Shown: positions 32,370 to 44,660 of the stretch, piece after piece
Position numbering within the stretch: the stretch's first letter is position 1
Layout of the letters: each line of letters begins with the position of its first letter
The notes under the pieces: model-generated
What the model saw: the letters and a program-made list of their open reading frames with translations, nothing else
The model's database searches: none
Told to the model about the DNA's origin: nothing
Made by a program: the position numbers and the translations under genes
Source: Odontocerum albicorne
Taxonomy: Eukaryota; Arthropoda; Insecta; Trichoptera; Odontoceridae
Length of the DNA: 64,000 nucleotides
Reading direction: 5' to 3'
NCBI GenBank assembly: GCA_949825065.1
Contig: OX463845.1
Location: 21,570,692 to 21,634,691 of the forward strand

Positions 32370-32930
32370 TTGCCTTATCCTATCCATTTGGAGTCGGCTG
32401 CTTGGTACTTTTTTATCTCTCGATCCCGCCAATCAATCGGGTATAGTCCGATTCTCATGTCCTTCTCCACTTGTGTGCTCTTCATGGTTCTTTCTCTGGG
32501 TCTATTTGGGAGTACCTAATTATTGACTGCCTTTAGCGTTAGACCCTTCATCCCGCCATTGCACGTGCCCATACCAGCGTAATCGTGCTTCCCGGGCTTT
32601 ATCTACTATTTGCGTCATTTTAATTGTTCCGCAAATTCGTTCATTTCGGATCTTATCCAATCTACTGACGCCCAGTAACCGGTGACATGAAGCAGTTGTT
32701 CCTTTTTTTCTATAAATGCCAACACTCGGCGCCATGTAGTACGAGTATAGTAGGCCTGATCACCGTCAGCTTTATCAGTATTCTTCTGTCGCATATAACC
32801 CCCGTCATTTCTCACATTTGTTCCAACCAATTTTTATTCTGTTTTTACGTCCTGGAGCACCTCTCCACTTGTTTTAAAGATTGAGCCAAGATATTTGAAT
32901 ACATTAGTCCTCAGTAGGTATTCGGATTGG
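32370..32930 (-). mobile_element. RTE-type LINE tail
   Basis: The minus strand reads ICDRRI, then AECWHL with a stop, VSRLDKIRNERICGTIKMTQ and REARLRWYGHVQWRDEG, then GSRDKKVPSSRLQMDR-like sequence. RLDRIRNE.IR....V..I..K.RE.RLRWYGHV is the C-terminal signature of this LINE group. Two or more frame breaks. It faces the 32000-32320 copy tail to tail. Confidence 0.8.
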
Positions 32931-33249
32931 AGTTTGGTCGTTCAAATATCCGTATCTGGTGGGCCTAGCATGTTTTCAGTCTTGACGACTTATTTTTGTG
33001 CTCATTTTTAAATTTGAAAAAAAAAACGGACACAATTTATGTTAACACCTAATATGTTAGTAAAGAATACGGGCATTTATTTATCAACCAGTTGACGTAG
33101 TCCTAAATAAAAAGTGTTTTAGAAGTTACTAAGAAAAATAACATGACTTTTCTACATTGTGTTTACAAGTGTTAAAAGGCTAACGGTAAAAACACTTTCA
33201 TGGGGTTTCGAAAGTTGATAATTTTTAAGGGACGCTGAAGTGATTTCCG

Positions 33250-33560
33250 TCGCTAAAATAAATCAACTTGTTACAAAATATTTCAGCATTTCACGTATTT
33301 AAGATAAACATGCGTATCTCGGCATGGGTTAAACAGTTTTTCGGTAGCATTCGAAATGCAGTTTGTACAAATATAGAAATCGGAGACCCATTTCCAAGAA
33401 GCGACATATCTGGTTTTGAGAATACGCCGCGACTAGGGCCGTCACACGACTGGGTCGGGTCGCCACTCGCCACTCGGTCTATTTATATTCGAGCGGGCTC
33501 AACGCATACACCAACATCTCGCTTTAAGTAAGATGTGCGTTGTGTAAAACAAAAAAATCG
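33250..33560. other. GC-richer patch with TATA-like motif, possible unrecognised exon or promoter
   Basis: GC content rises between about 33380 and 33530 and ORFs are open on both strands (87 codons plus, 60 minus), but no domain is recognisable. TATTTATA at 33480-33487 precedes TCAAC at 33499. The spacing is shorter than usual for a TATA-Inr pair. Treat as a weak regulatory candidate. Confidence 0.2.
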
Positions 33561-33659
33561 TATTTCAAATATATTTTTCACATTTATATAATAAATTTTG
33601 TTTTTTCTTGTAAGGCTTATTGTTAGGATTTTTTTTAAATAGTCATTAAGATATTTCAA

Positions 33660-33835
33660 TAATCATCATCTCCATATGTGTTCCGTCAGAAACACAGATA
33701 TGTCGTAAAACGCCTCAATCCAGGTCGCTCCTTAGCCCGGCTCTCTATATCCTCCCACGTTAAGCCCAGACGTAGTTGTTGGTAAAGGATGGGTGTCCAA
33801 TTCGTGGAGTCCCTTGGAGGGGATAAATTAGCTAA
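33660..33835 (-). mobile_element. LINE C-terminal remnant
   Basis: The minus strand reads LRLGLTWEDIESRAKERPGL, RRFTTYLCF. The family consensus WE...R.AQDR..WR....ALC is typical for LINE ends. Short and decayed. Confidence 0.4.
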
Positions 33836-34079
33836 ATAAATCAGCTTTTATCATTCACAGAAATCAATTATTATAAACGACTCTAAAAAGTCATAACAAA
33901 CTAAGTACACGTATATCATGAAGTTTTATTTTTAAACCTTGACTATAAAAAATATACTTATAAAACATAGATGTCGGATTTCAGGAAAAAAAAACAAGAT
34001 ATTATTTGGGACACTGCCAACATTTATTAAAAACAACTTACAACACAAACTATTCAATATTGTACTATATTATTATTTC

Positions 34080-34215
34080 ATTTTATATACCTTTTCGGTT
34101 TATGTCCCTCTTGGGTTTATTGCCATGTGGTGATCTCTGCCAACCAACCAAAACGATATATTTTTAATGAGACCCCAAGTGAATGCGTCTTACCAACTAG
34201 GCCACGGAGGTTGTC
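34080..34215 (-). repeat. SINE family 1, B-box lost
   Basis: The inverted body (GCCATGTGGTGATCTCTGCC AACCAACC) and the A-box end (ACTAGGCCACGGAGG) are present, but the B-box portion is deleted. Confidence 0.55.
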
Positions 34216-36059
34216 GATGAATTTATAATAATTTTATAACATCAAATTTAAATAATTCTAGCTCAATTATTTCACTCAATGAGATTCTCGGGCTGGCGAT
34301 AATTTTCCATCTAATTGTCCCTTACCTCTTCTCTTATATAATACAAATTAACCGTTTTTCACCTTTAAATAAATTGCGGATATTCTTTTCCAAATTCTAT
34401 CCAAAGTGGTTACGTAAGGAGAGGTATTGGTGTATCGTAGTGCCTGTACGCTAACAAACACCGTCTGTGCAGTGCAGTGTGCAGCCCGATGCATCTAGCT
34501 CTCATCTTGCCTTGTGCCGAGCTCTCATATACGTGCTGGAGTGTGGGACGTTCGTTAGGACTGCATATATAATATTTACCATTTTTTGTACAAGTCTACC
34601 CTTTACTTGTTTTATTAAAACTACGATACTTTATGTGGAATGTTTAAAATATCGTAGAAATATCGGATTTATGAAATTTCATTACTATCAATTTTAAAAT
34701 AATTTACGCCTTTGAGATGTGGATTTAGAGGCGGCTATTGTGCATTATATGGACTGCTAGAAGATCCAATCGATCGATTATGGAAGACCACGGACGGCAT
34801 TTAGACGCGTGTCTCTGTGCTGTCTCCAAGATGAATATTGTACACTTATGCTTTGTACACCTACCTGTACGCTCAAGGCATGCAATAGATTAAACAATTA
34901 ATGATTGAGATGTAGTGTTGGAGGCGGCATAATGCGAGGCGAGGATGACAACATTGAATGGTCGATTCGGGTGCAAAGTATGACAGACAAAAGGAGCGGA
35001 TCACCCATCCGATTGAGTAACCAGGTGAAATAAATATCGAAAAGATCATTTCCGGAAGCGTTACATAGGTCAAGAGATCGCTTATAATGGGGAGAGATGG
35101 TAAATAACCATGGTGATCACCTTCCTCAGAATTGAGGGAACGACAAAAAAAAATGATTACTCCAAGAAATCCTGTGTTGTTTCCTGGGTCTGTTGAGTGT
35201 TGACGGTTATGATAACATAGAAAGACTGCTAATGAACAAAATCTAGTGATTGTGATGCACTGGCATATTACTGTATAAATGTAGGTACTTACAGAGTACC
35301 AGAGATGCTATCTCGCTTTGAAACAATATCACGGTGTGGTCCCTCAAATCTAAAGAGATGGAGTGGCGTTGGTTATCTTACGAGTATTTCCGTAATCACA
35401 GGTCGTTTTCCGACATCGTTTTTTCACTGTTTGATGAGAATTTATTTACAACTTCATTCAATTATAGATGTAGAATCCTCTCCGTGATGGATTTCAAAGT
35501 GAGACGTCACATCTGTTACTTTGAGAGTAGACTGACGTACAATATTTAAAATCGAACTTATTTGTAAACGGATTCAACCGACGGTCCAGACTCCGAGTAT
35601 TAGAAAGATTTATGTATTTTCCGTTAAATATTTAACTTAATTTTGATCTAAATTTTGATATGTAGGACGTTTGTTTACACTGCAAAATTTATATGACACT
35701 TATGTTCAATTCATATTATGGTTTGTTAATTTTTATGGAACTTGATGGGAATTCATTAATATTTTTTGCTGATAAATTATCATCAGATACGTCTACAATA
35801 AGCCTTGTGCTGGCCTCTAAGAAACACACCGGATACTTGGGCGTTCATTAGTTATAAATGTTATATTTCACATTTTTTGCGCGTTTATGACTTGTAGCAA
35901 ATACACATCCGTATATTTTTGTTGATAAATCAAGAATTGAAAAAAAAAAACACATAAATAAACTTTTCGAAAATTTATTTCTAGTACTTCAATAGTATTG
36001 CGTATTTGGAAAATCTCTAGGTTAAATGAAATCGTGGAACCATATAGGTACTCGTATAT
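34216..36059. other. No recognised gene
   Basis: Contains a piece at 35090-35140 resembling the long body of the SINE copy at 43705 (ATAACCATGGTGATC). A moderately GC-rich patch at 34440-34560 and octamers at 35379 and 36049 are also present. Short ORFs at 35305-35549 have no recognisable family. Confidence 0.3.
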
Positions 36060-36320
36060 TTTTTGTATGAAAAAACAATGTAAGACGTAATAAGAAATGA
36101 GAACGTTAGGAAAGAATGCGGATTGCGAAAGATGCGTGGAGAGCGAATCAGAGGTAGACCGAAGAAAGATTAGAAGAAATTTTAACCTAGGGAAATATAA
36201 GGAGTATGATAAACAGAAGAGTATGTATGACGAGATGTATGAATTTGGACGAGGCATGAGCAGTGTACACGGATAGAAAACGTTGATATGTTTCATCTCT
36301 GCCTACCTCAAAAGAGACAT
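36060..36320 (+). mobile_element. RTE-type LINE tail, decayed
   Basis: Contains MRTLGKNADCE, GRPKK-like, then SMYDEMYEFGRGMSSVHG and FISAYLKRD, matching the family order (CM..CMN.DEAR.VC.DR..W...ISAYP.R). The 142-codon minus-strand ORF here is its antisense shadow. Confidence 0.55.
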
Positions 36321-39300
36321 CATGTATAGATGTGTTTTTTTACTTTTATATTGTATATTATTTTGTGTATATATTGTATTTGGATGCAATATTATTCAAA
36401 ATGTTACTTGTCGAGTATAATTCAGATTATTTTATTGTTTAATTATATTATGTTTTATGAAATATTTACACATCATTGTGAAGTGTTTATTAGTTATTTC
36501 ACAATATTATGAAATGCCAGCTTTTTGCCAACAAAGATCCATTGTTCGGCAAAGAGAGCATTGCGTATGGTCTTAAGCATAAAGGGTTGACCGCGTGTCA
36601 TATTATATGAGCTGAGTAAGGATGGGTTTTATGATTCTGTATACATATTTTATTTTCGACATATATTTGGTGGAGATCTTGCTTTTTATGACCATTAAGA
36701 TTAAATTTTACACCGATAAGCAAGTGTGTCTCGAATTATTGCTGCGATATCTGCTTATTCTTACAAGTGTGCAAAAGATAATCTGCAAATAAAAAATCAT
36801 TTACATAAACTCTCAGATTGACGCGGGTAATTAGTCCCAGGAAAACAGCACACAAATGAAAACCGTGTAAATGAAGCTAATGAATATTATGTAAAATAGA
36901 TGATCTTTAACATATTTCCTGAAATTTTAAAGGTTAAACTTATTTAGTTTGTGAGTGGTTTTGATAAATAATGAAGTATAATTTAATGCGAGTTGTCAAT
37001 TTATTTATACGAAGAAAAAAACATGCAGAACTTACAATTCGCTGTACCTATTTATTCAAAATCGTTTTTGCAGACGTAGATATTTCAGTTGTCGATGTTG
37101 ACGTAAACAGTTAATGTAATTAATTAGCTGCTTGTTTGTTGTTTTTCGTCCCTCTTGTTCCACGCAGAATTAAGTGCGTTCAAGTGAATTCACGAAAACG
37201 GAAAAAGCGTAAATGCAGAGATTGCTGTACAAGTACATTTTTTATAAAATAAATAATCATTACCGTTAGTTACCATACCTATCATTTACAAGAAAAATGA
37301 ATTAAGTTGCTCTTAATTAATAATTTTAAACGTTAAAATGTGTAAGATTACACCGTTAAAGCAATTCAACCAATAAATACAAAAGTACTAACCAATTTAT
37401 TATATTTTTAGCAAAAAAGATTTATTTTTTTCGTTTGATTGTAAAAATAATATATTTCATTACGCTGTGATAAATAAAATAGACACATATGTTATAATAT
37501 TTTAATACAATATATGACTTAGTTTTTTAATATTATGACATCATATTAAATATCCCATGAAACCCCAATTAGTATATCTTTTTATGAATATGGAAATTGA
37601 GTTAACGGTCTTCATTATTCATTATTCTGCAACATTCGTTTTGGTCCATAAATTTCAATAGATGTTAAGTGATTTATGAGTCCCATCTGTTTTTTGCTCT
37701 AGAGCCGCTCCATGACTTTAACAGCTTATTGAACAGCGGTGAACGGAAAGTTTCGGATATTTTAACAATAACAAACACCCCCAAATGGGGGAAGTTTATC
37801 AATCCTTATCACCGACGCATTCAAAGTGAATTCGGCGGCTTTAACTCAAAAGCTGGGTAAATGGGGGCTGCCACGTTTTGAGTGGTTACAAAAGAGATGT
37901 TTGGATTTGCCGGTATAGAGTCATAAAACTACCAAATGAATGTCTAAAAGGGATCAAAAAATATGTGACATACTATTCTAATCTTTAGAATTTTAGAGTT
38001 CCTTCTTTTTCGAGTTATTCTTTTGTCCCTGCATTTTAAGGTCTGTATGTTTACTAAAATATTTGACAGATACAATATATGACCAAGTCAGTGATATTTA
38101 TTGCAACTTAAGAGATTTATAAATTGTATAAAATTCATTATATTTTAAGGAATAATGAACTGTCATTTATATTAAATTTTAGTTAGTCTGGGATACATTT
38201 TTGTATTTAATTTTTCCAAGATAAATTGATGATATTTATTAACTAATTCAGTGATCATGATCTTATCTGCTTTTCAAGTGTATTTTTAAACTTATATCTA
38301 CAAGCATTAAGTTCAAAGCTCTATTGTCGACGATGGACTGACGGAACATTTCCGGCACATTTTCCCCTTTGTCCAATCCAATTCTGGACCCGCATCTCCT
38401 AAATCTGCTGCAAATATGAAAAGTGTCCTCTGGGAACTCATAGGTTGGGTTTCGTTGTCAATTCCTATGCAGATTTTCTTGATAAGCCCAGTCTTGGTTA
38501 AGCTGCTCTAGTAGTGAAGAGTTCAATTGTCCATACTAATTTGATAACGAAACTATTACATTAGAATAATATGAACGAAAATTTGGTTTTGAACGTTTAG
38601 TTGGCAAAATCTTTTTCGGGCAAGGAAATGATTTAATTTCATGATTATGCACCGAGTTAATGCATTCTTAGATCGGTCTAAATGACAATTTTAGTATTAT
38701 TATATTAGCAGTTTTGACCAAATGTATGAAAAATATGAAGTCACTACCATTTATGATCCACACTCAATCTTCAACACTTATCGCGCAAAACCAGTGTATC
38801 TTTTATTTATTATTCTTCAATATCAAATATTGCGTTATCGCAAGTTCTTCCTATTGTGTAAATTCATTTCATTTTTATTGCGCCATTTAGTGCCCAAACT
38901 CCAAGGGCGTTATATCTCAAATAACCTTATACCATTCCCGCTGTCCTTCCAACTTTTTGGAGACCTTCCGGGGAGACAGTTGCCGATAGGTTTCCCATAC
39001 ATCTACATGGGTGGTATTTTGGTATTCGACATCCTTTTCTTATGTGTATAACATTGTCTGCTTCTTTGCTGCTATAAATTAAATTGACATTTAAATAAAA
39101 TTACTTTTTTACATCAGTACTATGGAATGGGACGAGTGCTCCAACAATTCAATATACGAGTTCATTATATGGAAATGATCATTTCAATATATTTGTTTTC
39201 TTTGTGTATTCTGTTTTCTGAATAAATATATTTTTTCGGTAAATATTTTATGTCTATTACCATAACACAATAGTTCGCATCTGTTTTCCTTCGTTGCTTT

Positions 39301-39681
39301 GTTACATTTTGTGTACGAATGTTATCTTGTTTTCTTTTCATTTTACTCTTATGGATATTTTATTTTAACTGATTCGTTTTTGTTGTTTATCTAGTGAAAT
39401 GTGAAATTATGTAAACCTGTTTTTATTGTGTTCAATGAACAATTAAATATTGTTAAAATAATATTGTATATATTTTGATTTCACTAGTTTTTTTTCGTAT
39501 TTGATTAATTTATTATGTTTTATTTGATGTTTTCAGATCGCAATCTGCTGTTCATACCATCTACGAGTATAGGTAATATTATTTTTTAATTTTAATTTCA
39601 GTGTACTTTATTAAATGTTTTATTTCACGTTAAAATAATATTATATTTCGAAATTTTAAACCTTCACTTCAGCTTCGTTTC
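36321..39681. other. Gene-poor stretch, no recognised gene
   Basis: 3.3 kb of AT-rich sequence; octamer at 39562. ORFs 37669-37860 and 38722-39051 (plus) have no recognisable domain. A GC-richer minus-strand segment around 38290-38500 is open for about 70 codons but I do not recognise it. Confidence 0.3.
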
Positions 39682-39912
39682 CTTTATCTTGACGGGGTGG
39701 GGTGTGGGGTCGGTTACAGGTGCCATTATTCCTCTTGCCTCTCGCTCGATTACGGGTTACAGGTGCCATTATTCCTCTTGACTCTCGCTCCTTTATCTTG
39801 ACGGGGTGGGGTGTGGGGTCGGTTACAGGTGCCATTATTCCTCTTGCCTCTCGCTCGATTACGGGTTACAGGTGCCATTATTCATCTTGCCTCTCGTTCG
39901 ATTACGGGTTAT
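39682..39912 (+). repeat. Higher-order tandem repeat, 109-bp unit with 43-bp subrepeats
   Basis: CTTTATCTTGACGGGGTGGG recurs at 39682 and 39791 (period 109). Each unit contains two copies of a 43-bp subunit starting GTTACAGGTGCCATTATTC. G-rich GGGGTGGGGTGTGGGGT occurs in each unit. The overlapping plus-strand ORFs are repeat artefacts. Confidence 0.95.
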
Positions 39913-40723
39913 CCTTTTAACTATTCTTCACCTAATCTCACACTTTTTAAAGATTTATCTCTTAATCTACAAAGAATGTGTTGGAAAAATAATAATAATA
40001 TGCATATTGTACTGCATGTTCCAGCAATTTAATAGATTTATTTTGAAATTCAATTCTTACAAAAAAAAAAACTCGTTTGTGGTGTGATTTTAAATGTGTA
40101 TTCGAGTGCCTTGGGTTCGGTTTCTAACTGATTCTGGACAGGTTTCACTTTTTTCACCTGCACTTATTATTTCTATCGCTTAGTACTGTCATACATTAAT
40201 TGTAAGACCGGAGTAGTTAATATTTGTCTTAAATTTACCCTATATAAATAATAAAGCAAATTTATTTATCTAGTACCGTTTATTGGTAGAGATCTTTCAT
40301 TATAATTTAGCATATTTCAAAAAGTGCGACCTTAAGTTGTCAATAATATTCAACCATGTGTTATCAGGTTAAGAAAATGAGAAAACGGAAATATTAAAAT
40401 GTTAACAGTTGCTGCATTTACAAAAATCAATACAAATTATACACAACAAAAAGTATACAAACAGAAAATCAAAACAGTAATAAAATAAAATTTAAAACAT
40501 GTCACAAAAAAAAACATCAAACCTGAATACATAAATAATCAAATCGGAAAAAATATCTATAGCACAAGTACATCAAAAGTTTAAATTATAATGACACTTT
40601 TAGATTAAAAACTGCTTTTAAGTTATCGCGATAAATTAAAAAAGCATTACATCAAAATTGGTAAATCTGAAATATTCTTGATTATGGTAATTGTAATTTT
40701 ATAACTAAGCAAATTCAATGGAT
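39913..40723. other. No recognised feature
   Basis: AT-rich; downstream flank of the candidate exon at 40724. Confidence 0.35.
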
Positions 40724-41020
40724 TTATTCAAAACAGGACACTTGTTCAATCGTTTTTGTAAATGCTTTTCCTGCCGCTCTCACATGCGATGCTTTAAATA
40801 AAACAACATAAATATTTGACTGTATCAATACGCTTTTCCGAGAATTTCGGTCAATACCCGACACAGTATTATCCACATTAACGATACTATTGCTAATAAC
40901 CGCTATGTGTACTGAATTACAACGCGGCTCTGTTTTCGCTTTCGCCGAGTGTCGTAGAAAGTAAACATTAATGGCACATACGAGCTCACTTAAAATTGTT
41001 TTCTTTACATCACTCATTAC
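40724..41020 (-). CDS. Candidate terminal exon of an unidentified host gene
   Basis: A 97-codon open frame starting MSDVKKTILSELVCAINVYF and ending AFTKTIEQVSCFE-stop. It looks more protein-like than the other orphan ORFs, with balanced composition and no repeats. Just upstream (minus strand) lies a long pyrimidine tract ending TTTCCAG at 41021, a strong acceptor, which would make this a last exon entering at GTA ATG. The stop codon TAA lies inside AATAAA (complement of 40723-40728), a canonical poly(A) signal. I do not recognise the family. No upstream exon was found, and CAG/GTAATG could also be read as a donor. It may be a chance ORF. Confidence 0.35.
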   Translation of the reverse strand, partial: VMSDVKKTILSELVCAINVYFLRHSAKAKTEPRCNSVHIAVISNSIVNVDNTVSGIDRNSRKSVLIQSNIYVVLFKASHVRAAGKAFTKTIEQVSCFE

Positions 41021-41463
41021 CTGGAAACGATCGGAAAATAAGAAAAAAACAATGGCATGTATTTCGTTCGAATGTTATGTTCCTACTCATTGTATTTTAT
41101 ACGAGTACATTATTGAGCGTTTTGTGATATGAATGTTATACCTACATATTTTCATTAAATTTAAACTTTTCCCTTTGGATATATGTAAACGGTTTGTTAT
41201 AATTCTTTAACGCGTGTCTGTGGTCTGATTTTTCTAATAAAGGTAGTTATACAAGTAACATACTCGTACATACAAAGATAAGGTTACAATAATTATCGAA
41301 CATTCAAATAATTAGAGAACATTACAATAATTAGAGTTAATACCCAAAATAAACGAATCATTAAAATAATAGTTCATGTTTTACCGTGATGGGTCTTAAT
41401 TATAATATATCTACCATATATGAACTTTCTAGAAGTTCAATTCTTAATCTACCCATCAAGATG

Positions 41464-41690
41464 GGGTGTATGACCGCGCGGTAACGCACTGGACTTCCGT
41501 GCACAAGGTCGCCGGTTCGAACCACACTGTGTTCTCCTCGAATGACAGTAATTTTTTTCCGCCTAGTATTTGGGAGTATAAGGATACCTATGACTTCGGT
41601 TATATCTATTATTACAAAAAAATAAGAGAAAAAAAACAAACATGCAGGTGTACTCAGATCGTCTCACTTCGGTGTGCCATTTAATCTAGT
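41464..41690 (+). repeat. tRNA-derived SINE, family 2
   Basis: tRNA-like head GACCGCGCGGTAACGCACTG, GACTTCCGTGC, then B-box GGTTCGAACCAC. The body contains GGGAGTATAAGGATACC. It differs from family 1; a decayed inverted copy is at 4600-4690. Confidence 0.65.
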
Positions 41691-41847
41691 ACAGCGGTTT
41701 GGTTAGTGAGTTGGCTGGTGTGCAATAGTTCACTCACTTCAAAAAACAAACTCTACGACACAACTTCGTTTACCAACTAAATTGAAAATATCCATGAAGG
41801 TGTGAAAAATATCGATTTGTGTAAATTCATTTAATAAAGTCGTGAGT

Positions 41848-41861
41848 GGGGGGGGGGGGGG
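41848..41861 (+). repeat. G14 homopolymer
   Basis: Fourteen consecutive G in an AT-rich context; potential G-quadruplex and a likely length-error site. Confidence 0.95.
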
Positions 41862-42288
41862 TAATCTCATTAGTTTTCTTCGAGAATAGAGCACCTAAAA
41901 CAACCTCAACCGCCGATGATGCATGCACTTGGCTATATTGATTGGATCTTACTAGTCGTGCGTAACATATAATATGATATATTCTAATACTTACAATAGT
42001 TCAACAGACGCAGCCGCTAGTGTGATTTGAGGACTCAGCAAAATATATCTTGTAAATGTTTCTCTGTTTTGCCAAAATTTGGGCTTTTATTTTATTTTAT
42101 CTCTGAACACTGACAGTGAATCTGGGGTGTACGTTTATATTTTTGACAATTTTCGTACATATTTATTGAGTTTGTAATTGTATCAACTGCTTATTAATAT
42201 AATTGTTTTTTTTTAATAATTTACGTGTACAAAGGTGTAGGTTGAAGACATCTGGAGTCCTCTCGAATAGTCTCGCCCTCGTATTATT

Positions 42289-42304
42289 GGGAGGGGGGGG
42301 GGGG
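42289..42304 (+). repeat. G-rich tract GGGA(G12)
   Basis: Second G tract about 430 bp from the first, same strand. Confidence 0.95.
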
Positions 42305-42749
42305 TGTTATTGGTACGATGTTTTGAAGTGAGCCCAGACCTTTTGATAGCTTCTCTCTCTTAAATGTATTTTCCATTGATTTAATGTACATATAAATGTG
42401 TAATTTACACGCTATTTTGCTATCAATAAACCCATTATTTATTTATTTTAAATGATCTTAGTGTGGTATTGGTTAGTAATCAGCTATACATTAGTCACTG
42501 TTATTTTGTTTCATTCCATATTTCGGCATGATTATGGTCATTTTAATTTTAAAACTAAACCATAGATTATATTAAATTAATTGAGTTTTTTTTGCTTACC
42601 AGGCGAAGTGAAATTCCAAATGTATTCAAATTGTAAAATGTTTATTTACCCCTATGGAATGTTGAAAATCTCGAATATGTTATAGAAGTAATATAAAGTG
42701 TTTAAATAAATGACCGGAGCATTTAAAGAGAAGCGAAGTTGGCTACTCG

Positions 42750-43260
42750 TAATATAATTTTGGTTAGGATGTTCAAGCGAAACATGGACGGGGCTAAAAA
42801 AACAATGATTGTAAGACAAATGCAGCAGAAATGAGAGCATTGCGCGGAATGCGTGGAAAAACAACGTTTGAAAGAAAAAGAATTAAGCTATTAGGAAAGA
42901 CTGCGGATCGAAAGAAGAATGAGTGCAGTGCTTAAGATGAAAAAAGAAACATTGGGATGGTTCTGTCACGAAGAAGAAATTAATGATAAAATATTGAAAA
43001 AATATATACGAGTAGTGTAGAAGGTACAATAAGTTTGGGAAGATCTATAAAAACGTGGGAAGGACAAATTAATCAAATTCTGATGGAGAAAATATTGAAA
43101 AGTCTTTGTTGTCGACGCATGTTGACGGTTTGTATGCCGACGAGGTATATGTGCATACGAGTAGATATGGTAGAGATGAAATATGTGTGGCAAAATATAA
43201 TGAAGTGATGGTGATGACGACCTGACAATTGACAGGCGTGACAATGATGAACCAAATGGG
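42750..43260 (+). mobile_element. RTE-type LINE tail, decayed
   Basis: Reads MRALRGMRGKTTFERKRIK, then FCHEEE in place of FGHVERM, then KTWEGQINQIL- and C-terminal-like sequence. Octamers at 43007 and 43156 interrupt it. Minus-strand ORFs 42966-43272 are shadows. Confidence 0.6.
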
Positions 43261-43704
43261 AAATGAAATCATAGTATTAGAGTGCCACTCATTTGTAAAA
43301 CCTTAGCTCCTTCATATCATTAGGTCACGTCTTGACCGGGTTATACAAGTGCTTTGAATATCGGTTGAATGTTTGCCAAAATGTTTTATTTTGACGACTC
43401 CGGAAAGATGATTTCCTATGAGTCCACCCCCGTAACAGGAAACAGCAAATGAACAAGTTTCGTGCAAGATATTTATCTTGAAGTTAGGATTGATGACCAA
43501 ATAGCGACGAGAAAGACCCAACTTGTAGAACCATGTCTAAACCAAACACATTCAAGTGTTGGAAAAAATGAACAAGTTAGCATCATGAAAATAAACGATT
43601 CAATCATACAAAAAAAAATTCTTGACGCCGACAACTTTCCTTTTTATTGAGGATTATCAATACAATACTTAATATGTTTTTTCACATTTTTTTATATTGT
43701 ATTG

Positions 43705-44047
43705 TGTTATGTATACAGTGCATTGTGGCGGGTTGATTATCATGTGGCAATCTCTTCCAACCAACCAGAAAGACCTTTAAGAAGCCTTGACTGAAAACCA
43801 GAATGGGATCCTTTTATATTTTTTAATCTTAGAGAAGACGCATGTTCTTGTTGAAGAACTTACGGGAGTGGTTTCATTGTGTTGCCATACACAGCTGATC
43901 TCACAAAGGTCAAGATAACCATGTTGATCGCCTACCTCCGAAGAGGAAAGGAACTTTAAAGAATAAGATGATTGTATAACTACGGAAATCGAACCCACAA
44001 CCCTTGGGTGGAAGACAGGCGCCTTACCGACGAAGCTACGGAGGTCA
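43705..44047 (-). repeat. SINE family 1, long variant
   Basis: Inverted head (GAAATCGAACCC B-box, GAAGCTACGGAGGTCAT) and body (GGCAATCTCTTCCAACCAAC). About 150 bp between head and body is not in the 25653 copy. Part of it (AACCATGTTGATCGCC) also occurs near 35100, so it belongs to the family rather than being a local insertion. Confidence 0.7.
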
Positions 44048-44329
44048 TCACATATAATGAAGGATGGAACTGCGTGGTTTCCTTGGCTTAAGAGACTAAG
44101 GTGCTCATATACTCATATTAGATTGAGATGCGAACTTGGATGCATACCATACAATTTAATCGGTGCCTGGGTGATTGATAAGCCCGAGACAACGGAACAT
44201 GAGCTGAACTAGTGTACTCATTCCTGGGAGGCGTTGAGGAATTGCATTAGCTTACCGATGATACTAATATGTGATTACGAAACCTAGAGGCAAAAGTGTT
44301 AAAATTTATACCTACTTACTTTAGGTGGC

Positions 44330-44660
44330 CATGCAACCTATGTAGAGCTTTAACTTTTCGGCCGATTTTTCTCAAAGCTGATCGTTCACTCGCCGTCTCC
44401 TCCCATCTCCCTTCACTCCCAGCGTCATAAGATCCTGCTGCACGTTATTCAAAGGCCTTTGTCTCGGTCTGTCAAGTGGCCTTCTTCCGTTGTTGTTGGG
44501 TTTGCATAATGATCTTTATTGAGGGTTTCAACTGAGATCTGCTTACGTGACATATCCATACCACTTTCGCAATCTTATGTCGCTGGTAATTAGTGGTTGT
44601 CTCGTTAATTTTTTAGTTTTTTCATAAGATCTCAGTTTCTAAGCTTCTACAGTATGTTTT
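44330..44660 (-). mobile_element. RTE-type LINE tail, decayed
   Basis: The minus strand contains VWYGYVT, SNPQ, then RRPLDRPRQRPLNNVQQDLM and TLGVKGDGRRR. This resembles GRRPLGRPRKRWLDNI..D...LGV of RTE-type C-termini. Confidence 0.55.

Larger units (their letters stand above)
41691..42749. other. No gene; two long G tracts
   Basis: AT-rich except for G14 at 41848-41861 and GGGA followed by G12 at 42289-42304. Octamer at 42744. Confidence 0.5.

Noticed and set aside
32195..32526. Overlapping plus ORFs of about 83 codons
   Set aside because: They run across the junction of two opposing RTE tails and have no domain.
35868..36296. 142-codon minus-strand ORF
   Set aside because: Antisense to an RTE tail with AT-driven hydrophobic composition.
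38722..39051. 109-codon plus ORF
   Set aside because: AT-driven hydrophobic composition, no family resemblance, no regulatory context.
42966..43272. Three overlapping minus-strand ORFs
   Set aside because: Antisense to the RTE tail at 42750-43260.
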